64,000 nt of DNA from Siphonobacter sp. BAB-5405 (GCF_002872335.1 NZ_NJAG01000022.1:1-64000), one strand, 5' to 3'; shown: positions 1-8,908, numbered from the stretch's first letter. Notes: generated by a model not told the origin, from the letters alone. Program-made: numbers and translations.

Positions 1-262
1 GGTGGGCGTTGGAATTTTGAGAGGGCTTGACCTTAGTACGAGAGGACCGGGTTGAACCGACCGCTGGTAGACCAGTTGTTCCGCCAGGAGCACCGCTGGG
101 TAGCCACGTCGGGTGAAGATAAGCGCTGAAAGCATCTAAGTGCGAAACTTGCCTCAAGATGAGAATTCCTATGAGAGCCGTCAGAGACGATGACGTTGAT
201 AGGCTACCGGTCTAAAGCGAGTGATCGCAAAGCCAAGTAGTACTAATGCCTCCAAGACTTCT
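1..262 (+). rRNA. 23S ribosomal RNA, 3' end (partial)
   Basis: The first bases carry the conserved domain VI of large-subunit rRNA, including the sarcin-ricin loop region (AGTACGAGAGGACCGG near 37-52) and the 3'-terminal helix strand ending in TAGTACTAATGCC. The 5' part lies outside the window. The exact 3' end is estimated by analogy and could be off by several bases. The roughly 100-nt spacer before 5S (263-365) is AT-rich and contains no tRNA. A 66-codon reading frame crossing this spacer is not a gene. Confidence 0.95.
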
Positions 263-365
263 TATTTACTTTTATTATCGCTTGAATACGACTATTGTCT
301 TTTCCACATCACATCAAAAACCTTGAAGGTATTGATTGTTGCGTTCGGGCGACAATCTGAAAGAC

Positions 366-480
366 CAAGGGCGATCATAGGGCGGGTGTTCACCCCTTCC
401 CATCCCGAACAGGGCCGTTAAGCCCCGCTCCGCCGATGATACTGGGTTCACCCCCGGGAAAGTAGGTAATCGCCTCCCCT
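366..480 (+). rRNA. 5S ribosomal RNA
   Basis: Typical 5S architecture is visible: the loop segment CCCATCCCGAACAGGGCCGTTAAGC type core around 400-424, CCGATGATACTGG in the 430s, and GGGAAAGTAGGTAATCGCC at the 3' side. The terminal strands GGCGAT (370-375) and ATCGCC pair as helix I. It follows 23S in the same direction, as expected for an rRNA operon. Ends are estimated from the terminal helix. Confidence 0.92.
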
Positions 481-490
481 TTACTCCAAA

Positions 491-521
491 GAAGCTCCCC
501 CCAAAGGAGCTTCTTTTTTTT
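491..521 (+). terminator. rRNA operon terminator
   Basis: An 8-bp perfect stem GAAGCTCC (491-498) / GGAGCTTC (506-513) is followed by a run of T, 11 bases after 5S. It is a standard intrinsic terminator for the rRNA transcript. Confidence 0.9.
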
Positions 522-572
522 GCTAGCTACCCTACACACCAAAGCTGTAGCTAAAGAATGCAATAGCTAAAA

Positions 573-602
573 AGAAGCCTTCTGATCACTCAGAAGGCTT
601 CT
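573..602 (-). terminator. Terminator, probably for the minus-strand glycosyltransferase
   Basis: A perfect 12-bp stem AGAAGCCTTCTG / CAGAAGGCTTCT has a 6-nt loop. Read on the minus strand it is followed by a T run. It lies about 80 bp past the stop of the minus-strand gene ending at 680, and probably separates that gene from the rRNA operon. Confidence 0.75.
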
Positions 603-679
603 CTTGTTTTATGCCTCCAGCCCGAAGATGGGCTTGTTCGTCTTCCACTTGCCCCGTGTAAAATCAGTAGACTTTTTCG

Positions 680-1693
680 TTACCTCGAAATGATTAAACC
701 ATGCATGAATCGAAATTGATGGTAGTGATTCGCATAATGCCCCTTAATCCAGAATAAAATCGTCTTCTTCCAGGATCGGCCTAGCCAGGAAATGTTATTG
801 GCTATTTCATGGCTTACTGCTCGTTCATTAACCCATCTAATGTTCTCGTATGATTGTATTAATGCCTTGATATAGAGGGCGTAGATATGTTTAATGCAGC
901 TATCGGGTAATAGATACGATGAATTGCATAGTCTCAAAATATTACTCTTGCTATAGCTAAAGGAATGAAAGTGGTAAAATATAACATTGAATGATTCATC
1001 CGTTAGTAGATCCTTACCGTGAATCAATCCCTCTTTTTTAGTAAAAGCGTATTGTTGTACATTCCAGGGAGCTACGCCTCCACCTAAATGCTGAAGTTCA
1101 TGCACGCCCGAAAACCGCTCAAGCCAATCGTCCAGGTATTTTTGGTCACCAAACTTCCCCTCTTCGAATCGATTATAACACCAGTCGATACAAGCCTTCT
1201 TCCACCAAGCTAGTGCCTCTAGACCCTGGGCATCCCGTTTAAACGTGACGAACTGCACACAGTACTTGCCGCTCGTTTCTGTTTGATCATAGGCGGGCGT
1301 ATACCGATGGGGCGTGATAAGAACCGATGCTTCCCCCATTTCTTTAATCAAGACGTCTGGATTACTCAAAAAGAGTAAGTCAGCATCTACATACGTACAA
1401 TGGGGTAGGTGGTACGCCTGGATGGTGTGCCAGATTGTCGCTGGTGTACAGGTCCAGCAATATTCTCCTGCCGTTCGGACTGTCTTTACCTGAAGCAATT
1501 CGTCATCTTCCCATTCGTCGAAGCTAATTATTGTTGCCTGCGAAAGATTTAGCCGTTGCAGTACTTCGTAGCTATGGTCATCAAAGGCGTAGATGTACAG
1601 ATGAAACCTGGGACAGTGTTTTTTGAGCGATTCATACATCGCGACGCCACGCGTCAGATACGTGGCATTGAAAAGCGTACAGAAGTAAAGCAC
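680..1693 (-). CDS. Nucleotide-sugar glycosyltransferase (GT-A type, GT8-like)
   Basis: A 337-residue protein with the start of a GT-A fold (YFCTLFNATYLTRG at residues 3-16) and a metal-binding DxD motif, DADLLF, at residues 103-108. Downstream are a QKYLDDW segment and a GGGVAPWN segment, as in glycosyltransferases acting on nucleotide sugars in surface polysaccharide synthesis. No signal peptide or membrane segment is apparent, so it is probably cytoplasmic. The start lies 2 bp after the upstream methyltransferase gene, which implies one transcript. Donor and acceptor cannot be told from sequence. Family call is moderately sure; substrate is unknown. Confidence 0.75.
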   Translation of the reverse strand: MLYFCTLFNATYLTRGVAMYESLKKHCPRFHLYIYAFDDHSYEVLQRLNLSQATIISFDEWEDDELLQVKTVRTAGEYCWTCTPATIWHTIQAYHLPHCTYVDADLLFLSNPDVLIKEMGEASVLITPHRYTPAYDQTETSGKYCVQFVTFKRDAQGLEALAWWKKACIDWCYNRFEEGKFGDQKYLDDWLERFSGVHELQHLGGGVAPWNVQQYAFTKKEGLIHGKDLLTDESFNVIFYHFHSFSYSKSNILRLCNSSYLLPDSCIKHIYALYIKALIQSYENIRWVNERAVSHEIANNISWLGRSWKKTILFWIKGHYANHYHQFRFMHGLIISR

Positions 1694-1695
1694 TG

Positions 1696-2487
1696 TTATT
1701 TTTTGGTTAGGTAAAATCCCTTATCGTAGCCAACGGGTTGTTGATCAATTCGCATAATTTCTTCTCCGGGAACATAGGAAGTGAAATCCGCTACAACCGT
1801 GTAGGCTTTTTGAAAGTGAGCAAGAAATGTGGGTTCGTGGAAAAACCAGGCCGGATAAGAAGCCAAATAAATTTCAGCAGGAACCTGTTGTAAGGTCAAC
1901 CGATCCTGGTTTTCCTGAATAAATGCTGTACGATCAAAAAGAATAAATTCAAAGTCCCAACGTACCAGTTCATCCAAAAAGGCATGCGGCTCGGGTAGAT
2001 ACTGCACTACACTGGAGAGAATAATAAAATCAACCGGATGTGCCTCTACGCAGGCCTCGATGGAAGGGAAAAAGTGCAGAAGATCATCCGCGAAGTTTTC
2101 GCTTCCACACGCAACGTAATGCGATTGCTCAACGACGTTCCAGCTTTGACAGACTTCAGAGGTCAAAAATTCCTTAACCTGATAATACGTGCTTCCGAGC
2201 GAGCCGCCAAAGTCAAGCACGTGCAAAGGCCGTTTCTTTTGATGAGCACTGTGCAACAGAAAGGTTAAAAGTGGGAATGGATACTGCTTCTGATTAAAAA
2301 GAACGGAGTCCCGCTCATACACTGCTTTACCATTTTTGACCTGTAACAACGCCTGTTTCGTCTTTTCCAGAATAAGCTCAGCGTCGTATCCCGTGGTTTG
2401 TTGAAGTACCTGATTCCAGGAATCATAACGGCCAAACCACCCAGCGGCCTGAGTAGCGGCTTTCTTTTTGAACAAGCCTTGAAGCAT
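1696..2487 (-). CDS. TIGR04325-type putative methyltransferase
   Basis: A 263-residue protein whose N-terminus (WFGRYDSWNQ at 17-26, then tight hydrophobic and acidic spacing) matches the TIGR04325 family. The SAM-binding glycine-rich loop LDFGGSLGSTYY begins at residue 91, and a motif II-like stretch FIILSSVVQYLPEPHAF lies near residue 155. Members usually sit in O-antigen or polysaccharide clusters. Here it is immediately upstream of a glycosyltransferase, so it may modify a glycan, but that is inference from position. It is the first gene of the two-gene minus-strand unit. Confidence 0.8.
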   Translation of the reverse strand: MLQGLFKKKAATQAAGWFGRYDSWNQVLQQTTGYDAELILEKTKQALLQVKNGKAVYERDSVLFNQKQYPFPLLTFLLHSAHQKKRPLHVLDFGGSLGSTYYQVKEFLTSEVCQSWNVVEQSHYVACGSENFADDLLHFFPSIEACVEAHPVDFIILSSVVQYLPEPHAFLDELVRWDFEFILFDRTAFIQENQDRLTLQQVPAEIYLASYPAWFFHEPTFLAHFQKAYTVVADFTSYVPGEEIMRIDQQPVGYDKGFYLTKK

Positions 2488-2632
2488 ATTGTAGTTAAAG
2501 TTGGGGGCGTATCGACATTAAAGATAAAAGGTAAGAAAAGACTATAATAATAATTAGATAATTTTAATTATTGATGAAACGTAAGCAAGAATGCCAGCGA
2601 TAGGTAACGAATATATAGCGATGGAATTAGTT

Positions 2633-2676
2633 AAAAAAGCGAAGAACACCCTCCTGGATTAGAAAGGTGCTCTTCG
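2633..2676 (-). terminator. Terminator of the GapN-like gene
   Basis: A stem of CGAAGAACACC (2640-2650) with GGTGCTCTTCG (2666-2676) has one mismatch. Read on the minus strand it is followed by a T run (plus-strand A run 2633-2638). It sits about 20 bp beyond the stop of the dehydrogenase gene. The rest of the 2488-2698 spacer is AT-rich, with no gene seen. Confidence 0.85.
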
Positions 2677-2698
2677 GTGTGGATGCGAAAAAGGATGC

Positions 2699-4321
2699 TT
2701 ACAGAATATACCGGGTTGACAGGAAATTCGATTCGTTTTCCCGTAAAATTTCGTTAACAATGCTCTTGTTTTCCATAGTCTCTTTAGTAGCGACAATCGT
2801 GCGGATGGAGAATGAGCGTAGGGCATCGTTTACCGAAAGGGTACCTTCCGCCGAATCTTTGCGGCCCGTAAAAGGGAACATATCCGGTCCCCGCTGACAC
2901 TGGGCGTTAATATTGACCCGGGAAACCTGATTGACGAGTTGATCAACCAAACTGGCAATTTCCAACGGATTTGTACCGAAAATACTGACCTGCTGCCCGT
3001 GCTGCGAATCAATCAAATACTGAATCGGTTCTTCCTCACTTTTAAAGGTAGCTACCGGAATCAACGGGCCAAACTGCTCTTCCCGGTAGACTTTCATACC
3101 TTCCGTAACGGGGTACACAATAGCCGGGTAGACAATCGATTTGTAATTTTCGCCACCGTGGGGATTCACGACCCGGGCTCCTTTCAATTTTGCATCTTCA
3201 ATACACTCAATGAGATACGACGGCTTATTGGGCTCGGGTAGGGGTGTCAGGTTTACGCCTTTTTCCCAAGGCATGCCTAGTTTCAGATGACTAACGGCTT
3301 CGCTGAGCTTACTTAAAAATTCCTCGGCCCGACTTTCGTGTACCCAAAGCATTTTGAGAGCAGTACAACGTTGACCATTAAAAGATAAAGCTCCCAGCAC
3401 GCATTCTTTGACAGCTAGATCCAGATCAGCGTTTTCCAGAATAATACCTGCGTTTTTGGCATCCAATCCCAGAATAGCCCGCAGGCGATTCGTCTTAGGG
3501 TGCATCTTCTTCAAGTCCGAAGCTACCCGGCTGGAACCAATCAAGCCCAGAACGTCAATTTTACCGGATTGCATCAGGGTTGGGATTACCGTATTTCCCC
3601 GACCGTATACGGTATTGACGACACCAGCGGGGAAGCTCTCTTTAAAGGCTTCCAGTAAAGGATAGTGCAGCAAAGTTCCGTGCTTGGGAGGTTTGAACAG
3701 GACGACGTTACCCATAAGAATCGCCGGAATCAACATCGTATACGTCTCGTTGAGTGGGTAATTAAACGGCCCCATACAAAGGACGACGCCCAGCGGCGAA
3801 CGACGAATTTGCCCAATGATTCCCTCTTCAATGATGAATTTTGAATTCTCCCGGTCAATTCGTTTCAATTCATCCATCGTATCATGAATGTATTGAACGG
3901 TACGATCAAATTCTTTTTCGGAATCAGCCAGTGATTTGCCGATTTCCCACATGAGTAGTTTCACCACCTCCGCTTTCTTCTGCACCATTTTCTTGGTGAA
4001 CGTTTCCATACAGGCAATGCGATCGGCTATAGACATGGTTGGCCATTCGCCCCGACCATTGTCATACGCTTTTACCGCTGCGTACAGCACTTCCATCGCA
4101 TCGGGAGCATCTACTACAGGATAGCTACCAATGCGAATTTGCTGTGATCCTTCGGCCGTACGGGTATAAATAGGTGAATACACGGCCTGCGTGTTGCCGT
4201 TCCAGGCTTTCATAATACCGCCCACGAGGTATTCCCGTTGTTCCAGGGGTTCAGTAAGGGCGTATTCCGCAGGAATTTGGTCGGAAAGGGGAAATAAGGA
4301 CTCCAGTTGTAGAGAACTCAT
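2699..4321 (-). CDS. gapN: NADP-dependent glyceraldehyde-3-phosphate dehydrogenase-like aldehyde dehydrogenase
   Basis: A 540-residue aldehyde dehydrogenase. Visible are the PFNYPLN segment at 185-191, the cofactor lysine region VLFKPPKHG from 207, GSSRVASDL in the 260s, and the catalytic cysteine in FNGQRCTALK (Cys319). Overall it resembles the non-phosphorylating GapN branch, which oxidises glyceraldehyde-3-phosphate to 3-phosphoglycerate with NADP. An oddity is that the usual ELGGK motif holding the general-base Glu reads GLDAK near residues 285-289. It has its own terminator downstream. The symbol rests on family resemblance; another aldehyde substrate is possible. Confidence 0.82.
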   Translation of the reverse strand: MSSLQLESLFPLSDQIPAEYALTEPLEQREYLVGGIMKAWNGNTQAVYSPIYTRTAEGSQQIRIGSYPVVDAPDAMEVLYAAVKAYDNGRGEWPTMSIADRIACMETFTKKMVQKKAEVVKLLMWEIGKSLADSEKEFDRTVQYIHDTMDELKRIDRENSKFIIEEGIIGQIRRSPLGVVLCMGPFNYPLNETYTMLIPAILMGNVVLFKPPKHGTLLHYPLLEAFKESFPAGVVNTVYGRGNTVIPTLMQSGKIDVLGLIGSSRVASDLKKMHPKTNRLRAILGLDAKNAGIILENADLDLAVKECVLGALSFNGQRCTALKMLWVHESRAEEFLSKLSEAVSHLKLGMPWEKGVNLTPLPEPNKPSYLIECIEDAKLKGARVVNPHGGENYKSIVYPAIVYPVTEGMKVYREEQFGPLIPVATFKSEEEPIQYLIDSQHGQQVSIFGTNPLEIASLVDQLVNQVSRVNINAQCQRGPDMFPFTGRKDSAEGTLSVNDALRSFSIRTIVATKETMENKSIVNEILRENESNFLSTRYIL

Positions 4322-4471
4322 GAAAAGGGATAGTTGAAGTGAGCTACGAAGAAACGCTTTATTGTGACCGTTTCCAGAAGATAGACGAAAACTTCGAGGT
4401 GTTTACCTCATTAATCACAATGCCAGCTGAATAGCCAGGCAGAAAACGAAAGTTCGGCTCACTTAAACTAG

Positions 4472-4777
4472 TTACACGACTTCCTGAAGAAGCGTACGGA
4501 AGACTACATACTGATTGCCGTATCGCCGGTCTACTTCGGCAGCAAGACGGGACGAATGTTCAGTAATATACGTATTGTAATCCTCCTGATCGGCGAAGAA
4601 GAATTGAAACGAGTACGTAACTCCTCCATTGTCAATTTCGGTAAGCAGTTTGAAAATACGATTCCCGATGGGCAGATTCGTGGCCAGTACCGCTGGAACA
4701 TGGGTATGTTTCATCCAGTGAATCCATTCATCGTGAGCGGCATGTTCGATATTATACGTGATGTTATAGAGAAACAT
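4472..4777 (-). CDS. DUF4286 family protein
   Basis: A 101-residue protein without signal peptide. It starts MFLYNITYNIEHAAHDEW and contains HTHVPAVLATNLP and YSFQFFFADQEDYNTYI, matching the small ferredoxin-like DUF4286 family common in Bacteroidota. Its biochemical function is unknown. It lies upstream of the GapN-like gene with a 150-bp gap, so co-transcription is uncertain. It diverges from the photolyase gene. The reverse-strand ORF over the same bases is a shadow. Confidence 0.8.
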   Translation of the reverse strand: MFLYNITYNIEHAAHDEWIHWMKHTHVPAVLATNLPIGNRIFKLLTEIDNGGVTYSFQFFFADQEDYNTYITEHSSRLAAEVDRRYGNQYVVFRTLLQEVV

Positions 4778-5005
4778 AAGATTAAAATAAAGCAGTGTGC
4801 TGCGAATAAAAATTTTGGTGTAAAGTGCGTTCGAATCTATACCTCGAAAGAACGGGCAGCGAAAAACAGATTCGGAAACTGATTCAATAAATCAGGCAAA
4901 AACATAATGCCATTTGCGAACGTATCAGGAAAAGCTTACAAAGCCAAAGGAATAATAGATTCTTTCCCATCTTCTCTGGCCTGTTTTTTGTAAGAAAAGT
5001 CCGTT

Positions 5006-6322
5006 ATGAAGGAAAAAATTACCATTTGTTGGCTCCGTCGGGATTTGCGTCTAAACGACCAGGCAGCCCTGTATCATGCCCTGCGGAGTGGCCACCCAGT
5101 GGTTGTACTCTTTATTTTTGACCGGGAAATTCTGGATGATCTGGAAGATCGCCGGGACCGCCGGGTAGAGTTTATTCACCAGACCGTTACCCAACTGCAA
5201 GCCGATTTACATCAGCATGGTTCGGACTTGCTGGTCTACTATGATCGGCCCTTGCCGGTATGGAAACAGATCCTGAAGCAGTACGAGGTCGCTCAGGTAC
5301 ATATCAATCACGACTATGAACAATACGCGATTGCTCGCGACGCAACGGTTCAGGAGCTATTAGAAAGTCAGGATATACCTTTGTATACGTACAAAGACCA
5401 GTGCATTTTTGATCGGGATGAAGTACTGAGCAAAGCAGGCAAGCCTTACAGCGTTTTTACGCCGTACAGCAAGGCCTGGAAAGCTAAAGTGAATGATTTT
5501 TACCTTCGTTCGTATCCTACTGAGAAGTATTTCAAACAATTCTATCAGGGGTCATTTTCCGGAATTCCTACGCTGGAATCCATGCATTTCGAAGCAGTAG
5601 GTGAACCCTTCCCCGCTCAGGAAATCCCTGCGGACAAAATCGAAACTTACGCCGAAAAACGCGATTATCCAGCCCTCGATGCCACCTCCCGCATGTCCAT
5701 TCACCTGCGATTTGGAACCGTATCGATTCGTGAGCTGGCTCGGGAAGCACAGCAGTTAAGCCCGACCTACTTGAATGAATTAATCTGGCGGGATTTTTAT
5801 TTTCAGGTTCTTCATCACTTTCCACACATTAATACGGGCCATGCGTTTCGGATGGAATATGACCGTATTCAGTGGCGGAATAATGAAGCTGAATTTGAGG
5901 CCTGGTGCGAGGGGCGTACGGGGTATCCGCTGGTCGATGCAGGTATGCGGCAAATGAATGAAACTGGTTTCATGCACAACCGGATCCGAATGGTAACGGC
6001 CAGTTTTCTTTCCAAGCATCTGCTCATTGACTGGCGTTGGGGAGAAGCATACTTTGCTAAGAAATTACTGGATTATGACTTTTCTGCCAATAATGGGGGC
6101 TGGCAATGGGCCGCCGGAAGTGGTTGTGACGCCTCGCCTTATTTCAGAGTATTCAACCCAGCTTTGCAGGCGAAGAAGTTTGATCCGAAAGGAGAGTATG
6201 TGCGGAAATGGGTACCCGAGGTAGATCAGGTTGATTATCCCGCCCCCATCGTAGAGCACGAAACAGCCCGAGAGCGGGCCATACAGACCTACCGCCGAGC
6301 TGTGAAGAAAAATGCCGATTAG
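5006..6322 (+). CDS. phr: Deoxyribodipyrimidine photo-lyase (cryptochrome/photolyase family)
   Basis: A 438-residue flavoprotein of the class I photolyase family. The N-terminal alpha/beta domain begins ICWLRRDLRLNDQAAL. The FAD-binding region has RMSIHLRFGTVSIREL, LIWRDFYFQVL, GYPLVDAGMRQ, HNRIRMVTASFL and the WAAGSGCDASPYFRVFNP signature. It repairs UV-induced cyclobutane pyrimidine dimers using blue light. Length is near the usual 450-480. Its stop overlaps by 4 nt the stop of the convergent cdaA gene, with no terminator between. Sequence alone does not fully exclude a cryptochrome, but photolyase is most likely. Confidence 0.93.
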   Translation: MKEKITICWLRRDLRLNDQAALYHALRSGHPVVVLFIFDREILDDLEDRRDRRVEFIHQTVTQLQADLHQHGSDLLVYYDRPLPVWKQILKQYEVAQVHINHDYEQYAIARDATVQELLESQDIPLYTYKDQCIFDRDEVLSKAGKPYSVFTPYSKAWKAKVNDFYLRSYPTEKYFKQFYQGSFSGIPTLESMHFEAVGEPFPAQEIPADKIETYAEKRDYPALDATSRMSIHLRFGTVSIRELAREAQQLSPTYLNELIWRDFYFQVLHHFPHINTGHAFRMEYDRIQWRNNEAEFEAWCEGRTGYPLVDAGMRQMNETGFMHNRIRMVTASFLSKHLLIDWRWGEAYFAKKLLDYDFSANNGGWQWAAGSGCDASPYFRVFNPALQAKKFDPKGEYVRKWVPEVDQVDYPAPIVEHETARERAIQTYRRAVKKNAD

Positions 6323-7149
6323 TGTTGGCGTAAGTAAGCGACCAGGTGATTCTGTAGTTCATGAACTGGAAGGTGGCGACGGAGTTCACCACCTTCCAGA
6401 GCGAGTGAAATTTCACCGCGTTCTTCCGAAACAATAATAATCGCTGCGTCGGAGTGCTCGGAAAGACCGATAGCTGCCCGATGGCGAAAGCCCAGAATGG
6501 CTGGCAAATCCGGGTTTTCGGAAATGGGTAGCATACAGCGGGCCGCTTTGATCCGATGATCCGAAATAATGACGGCTCCGTCGTGCAAAGGTCCGTTTTT
6601 CTGAAAAATAGCCAGTAAGAGCGAACGGGATAACTGAGCATCCAGGGCATCGCCTGACTCAATGTAACGCTTCAGCGAATCTTCTTTTTTTATGACAATC
6701 AATGCTCCGGTACGCGTAGCGGCCAGCTTCTTCACTGCATCAATCACAGGTTGTAATTCCCAATTGCTCTGCTTTTCGGATTTCTGATTAAAAATACGGT
6801 GGAGAATAGGGTACTGCTGCAAATTGGTCGAACGACCAACGAAAATGAGAAACCTTCGAATTTCGGGCTGAAAAATAATCACCAGAGCCAGTACTCCGAT
6901 TTCCATAAATTGCCCAAGAATGGTGGATAACAATTCCATTCTTAAAGCCCGTACAATCAGATAAATCCCGTAGACCAGCAGATAACCCAGAAAAACGCGA
7001 CTCGCAATACTTCCTTTAATGAGAAAATAGACCTGATAGAGTAGGAATGCTACCAGTCCAATATCAATCAGGTCGAGAAAACTAATATCTAGAAAACCAA
7101 GCCTTAATCCCAGCATTTGATCTACGTAAACGGTTGAAGTACGCTTCAA
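6319..7149 (-). CDS. cdaA: Diadenylate cyclase CdaA
   Basis: A 276-residue protein with about three N-terminal membrane segments (residues 15-105), followed by a DAC domain with the catalytic motifs DGAVII and RHRAAIGLSE. It converts two ATP to cyclic di-AMP, which signals cell-wall and potassium/osmotic homeostasis. The cytoplasmic DAC domain is anchored in the inner membrane. Length and topology fit CdaA (TIGR00159). It is downstream of the broken lipoprotein gene with 120 bp between, and its 3' end overlaps the photolyase stop by 4 nt. Confidence 0.93.
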   Translation of the reverse strand: MKRTSTVYVDQMLGLRLGFLDISFLDLIDIGLVAFLLYQVYFLIKGSIASRVFLGYLLVYGIYLIVRALRMELLSTILGQFMEIGVLALVIIFQPEIRRFLIFVGRSTNLQQYPILHRIFNQKSEKQSNWELQPVIDAVKKLAATRTGALIVIKKEDSLKRYIESGDALDAQLSRSLLLAIFQKNGPLHDGAVIISDHRIKAARCMLPISENPDLPAILGFRHRAAIGLSEHSDAAIIIVSEERGEISLALEGGELRRHLPVHELQNHLVAYLRQH

Positions 7150-7269
7150 TAAGGTAAATTAGAAAACTCAAAAATAAAAAAAAGGCTGCCAGTTCCTGCG
7201 TTTTGAACTCTAGTTTACTTGAAATGATATAAAAAAATATAAGAATAGTTATTGAATGAAAACGAGTTT

Positions 7270-7769
7270 TTAGCGATTAGCAATTGACTGCTGCAGTATA
7301 CCGTCTTTAGAAAGTCGTTTAAAAATAGCCGTCACGGGTACTGCACCATTACCTTCGGCTTTGATCTCTGCTTTCCAGAATGGTTGGAGTGAAGGGAACT
7401 GTTGCAGCTCGACCTGATATACCTGTCCGGTCACCCGCGTACGATTGTAGGAATCGGTTCGTAAAATCGGACGGGTACGACGAACCACCATAGCAACGTC
7501 TGCCTGACAGGTCTGATTTTCCTTCGTGATAAAGGCTGACAGCGAATCAAACGCCAGAGCCGATTGAAAGGAAGCCGTACAAAGGGTATAACTGGGAGGA
7601 CATTCCTTCAAAAATCGTCGAGCCTCTGCCTTTCCCGGGGCGTATCTTCCAGAACTACTAGCAATCGCTGAAATGCGGGCACATTACCCGCTTTGGTATT
7701 AGACCGAACCGATACACAATTCGAGAATAAGACGGTGAACAACAATACTACTAATAAGAAGCGAAGCAT
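7270..7769 (-). pseudogene. Small secreted or lipoprotein gene split by a -1 frameshift
   Basis: An ATG at 7769 opens 53 codons (MLRFLLVVLLFTVLFSNC, a signal peptide with a possible but atypical lipobox Cys at 18). They end LEDTPRERQRLDDF and then TGA at 7608-7610. The next frame continues at once with LKECPPSYTLCTASF and runs 110 more codons to 7270. The junction is a run of five T on the coding strand; a sixth T would give DDFLKECPPSY and a single protein of about 166 residues. The product is unrecognised, with several cysteines and a basic C-terminus. It could be a real frameshift mutation, an assembly error, or less likely recoding. Confidence 0.6.
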
Positions 7770-7837
7770 AGGATACCGTTTAAGAGGTTAAAACTGTGTC
7801 GTTGCCGACGTATGTATAACGCCTATAAAAATCGGCA

Positions 7838-8749
7838 TCATTCCAATGGAATCATCACTTGAGCCCATACTTTTTGAGCTACATACCAGGTTAGGGCCTG
7901 TAAAAAAGCTTCTGCGTACGCATCAACGGGTTCAGCCTCTTCCGTACCGACCGTATAGGAATTGATTTGAGCCAGCAACCAGTCTGGATAGGGACCTTGG
8001 GATACGTGAATGAACAGAGATGTTGGAGTTTCCTGTTCGAAGGCCTCCTGCCACTGAGCCAGCAGTAGGCGGAAGGCCCGGATGCAAACGCAGTCAAGCA
8101 GAATATCGGCACTGCGTTCAAAGGAAAACTGGACTTTCGAAAGGAGTTGTGCCGTCGGGTAGTCTGTATCCGTAAAAGCCTGTAACCAGCGATGTATACT
8201 TAGGAACCCATGACTCAGGCCCGCAATACCATCCGCAGTCACCATTAACCGAAAAGGACGGAACTCCGGCCAATGGTCGGTTTTGCGTAATAGTCCTAAC
8301 TCGAAACCGGGAAACTCAGGTTGGGGCTTGGCAGCAAAACCGCCGTGGATAGGATAAGGGAAAGAAGCGTCCAGGGTTTCGCACAAAGCCAGAAAATCGA
8401 CATTACCTGAAAAATAAAGAGCGAGGCGTTGAGCATCGATGGGTTGCAGATACGTTTCGATGGGGTCTTGCAGGGGCTGATCCATGCGTAATTCCAAAGC
8501 GTCTACATATTCCAGATCGCTTGGCGGCAGGGCGGGCGTATGCCATTCCAGTCGTTTTTCGCGGGCCAGAATGGGTTCCTGGGCCAGCACCTCAAAGGGA
8601 ATACCCGCCTGCCAGGGGTCGGTATCCGGCACCAGTTGCCACGCAAACAAGGTTTGGTTCAAGGTTGCCTGAAGAAAATCAGGTACGGGCTGTAACGAAC
8701 GTCGGGATGCGGGAAGTTCGGTAAAAAGTTCGCTTGGGCGATTTTTCAT
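7838..8749 (-). CDS. Divergent methylmalonyl-CoA mutase small-subunit-like protein
   Basis: A 303-residue protein that resembles a reduced form of the mutase small-subunit TIM barrel. FRLMVTADGIAGLSH, QFSFERSADILLDC, CIRAFRLLLAQWQEAF and the later INSYTVGTEEAEPVDAY track the family segments that normally read like a FR-V-DG, QFSF-fe-AK-RALRLLW and N-R-TT-A--GG order. It lacks the C-terminal B12-domain remnant and is much shorter than usual mutase subunits (roughly 450-650). No large catalytic subunit lies nearby. Function is unknown; it may be a structural partner or a decayed paralogue. The assignment is from eye alignment only. Confidence 0.45.
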   Translation of the reverse strand: MKNRPSELFTELPASRRSLQPVPDFLQATLNQTLFAWQLVPDTDPWQAGIPFEVLAQEPILAREKRLEWHTPALPPSDLEYVDALELRMDQPLQDPIETYLQPIDAQRLALYFSGNVDFLALCETLDASFPYPIHGGFAAKPQPEFPGFELGLLRKTDHWPEFRPFRLMVTADGIAGLSHGFLSIHRWLQAFTDTDYPTAQLLSKVQFSFERSADILLDCVCIRAFRLLLAQWQEAFEQETPTSLFIHVSQGPYPDWLLAQINSYTVGTEEAEPVDAYAEAFLQALTWYVAQKVWAQVMIPLE

Positions 8750-8900
8750 AGGGCTAGGTTGTAAATCCAGAGAATCAATAAAAATATTCGTTCGTATACC
8801 CGAAATTTTCTAATTTGTGAAACGACTTTCCCAAAAAGAGTATGCTTAAAATTTTTTAAGGAAATTGCTCGAAGACTACCCGAGGCAGGATGGGTTTTTT

Positions 8901-8908
8901 TATCTTTG
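8901..8908 (+). promoter_or_regulatory. Putative -7 promoter element of dnaA
   Basis: TATCTTTG is a perfect match to the Bacteroidota -7 consensus TAnnTTTG, 42 bp before the dnaA start. No convincing -33 TTG element was seen at the usual distance. Confidence 0.55.

Noticed and set aside
221-421. 66-codon frame over the 23S-5S region
   Set aside because: It lies in rRNA and spacer sequence and has no protein-like features.
4556-4882. 108-codon plus-strand frame opposite DUF4286
   Set aside because: It is a shadow of the DUF4286 gene, with no independent features.
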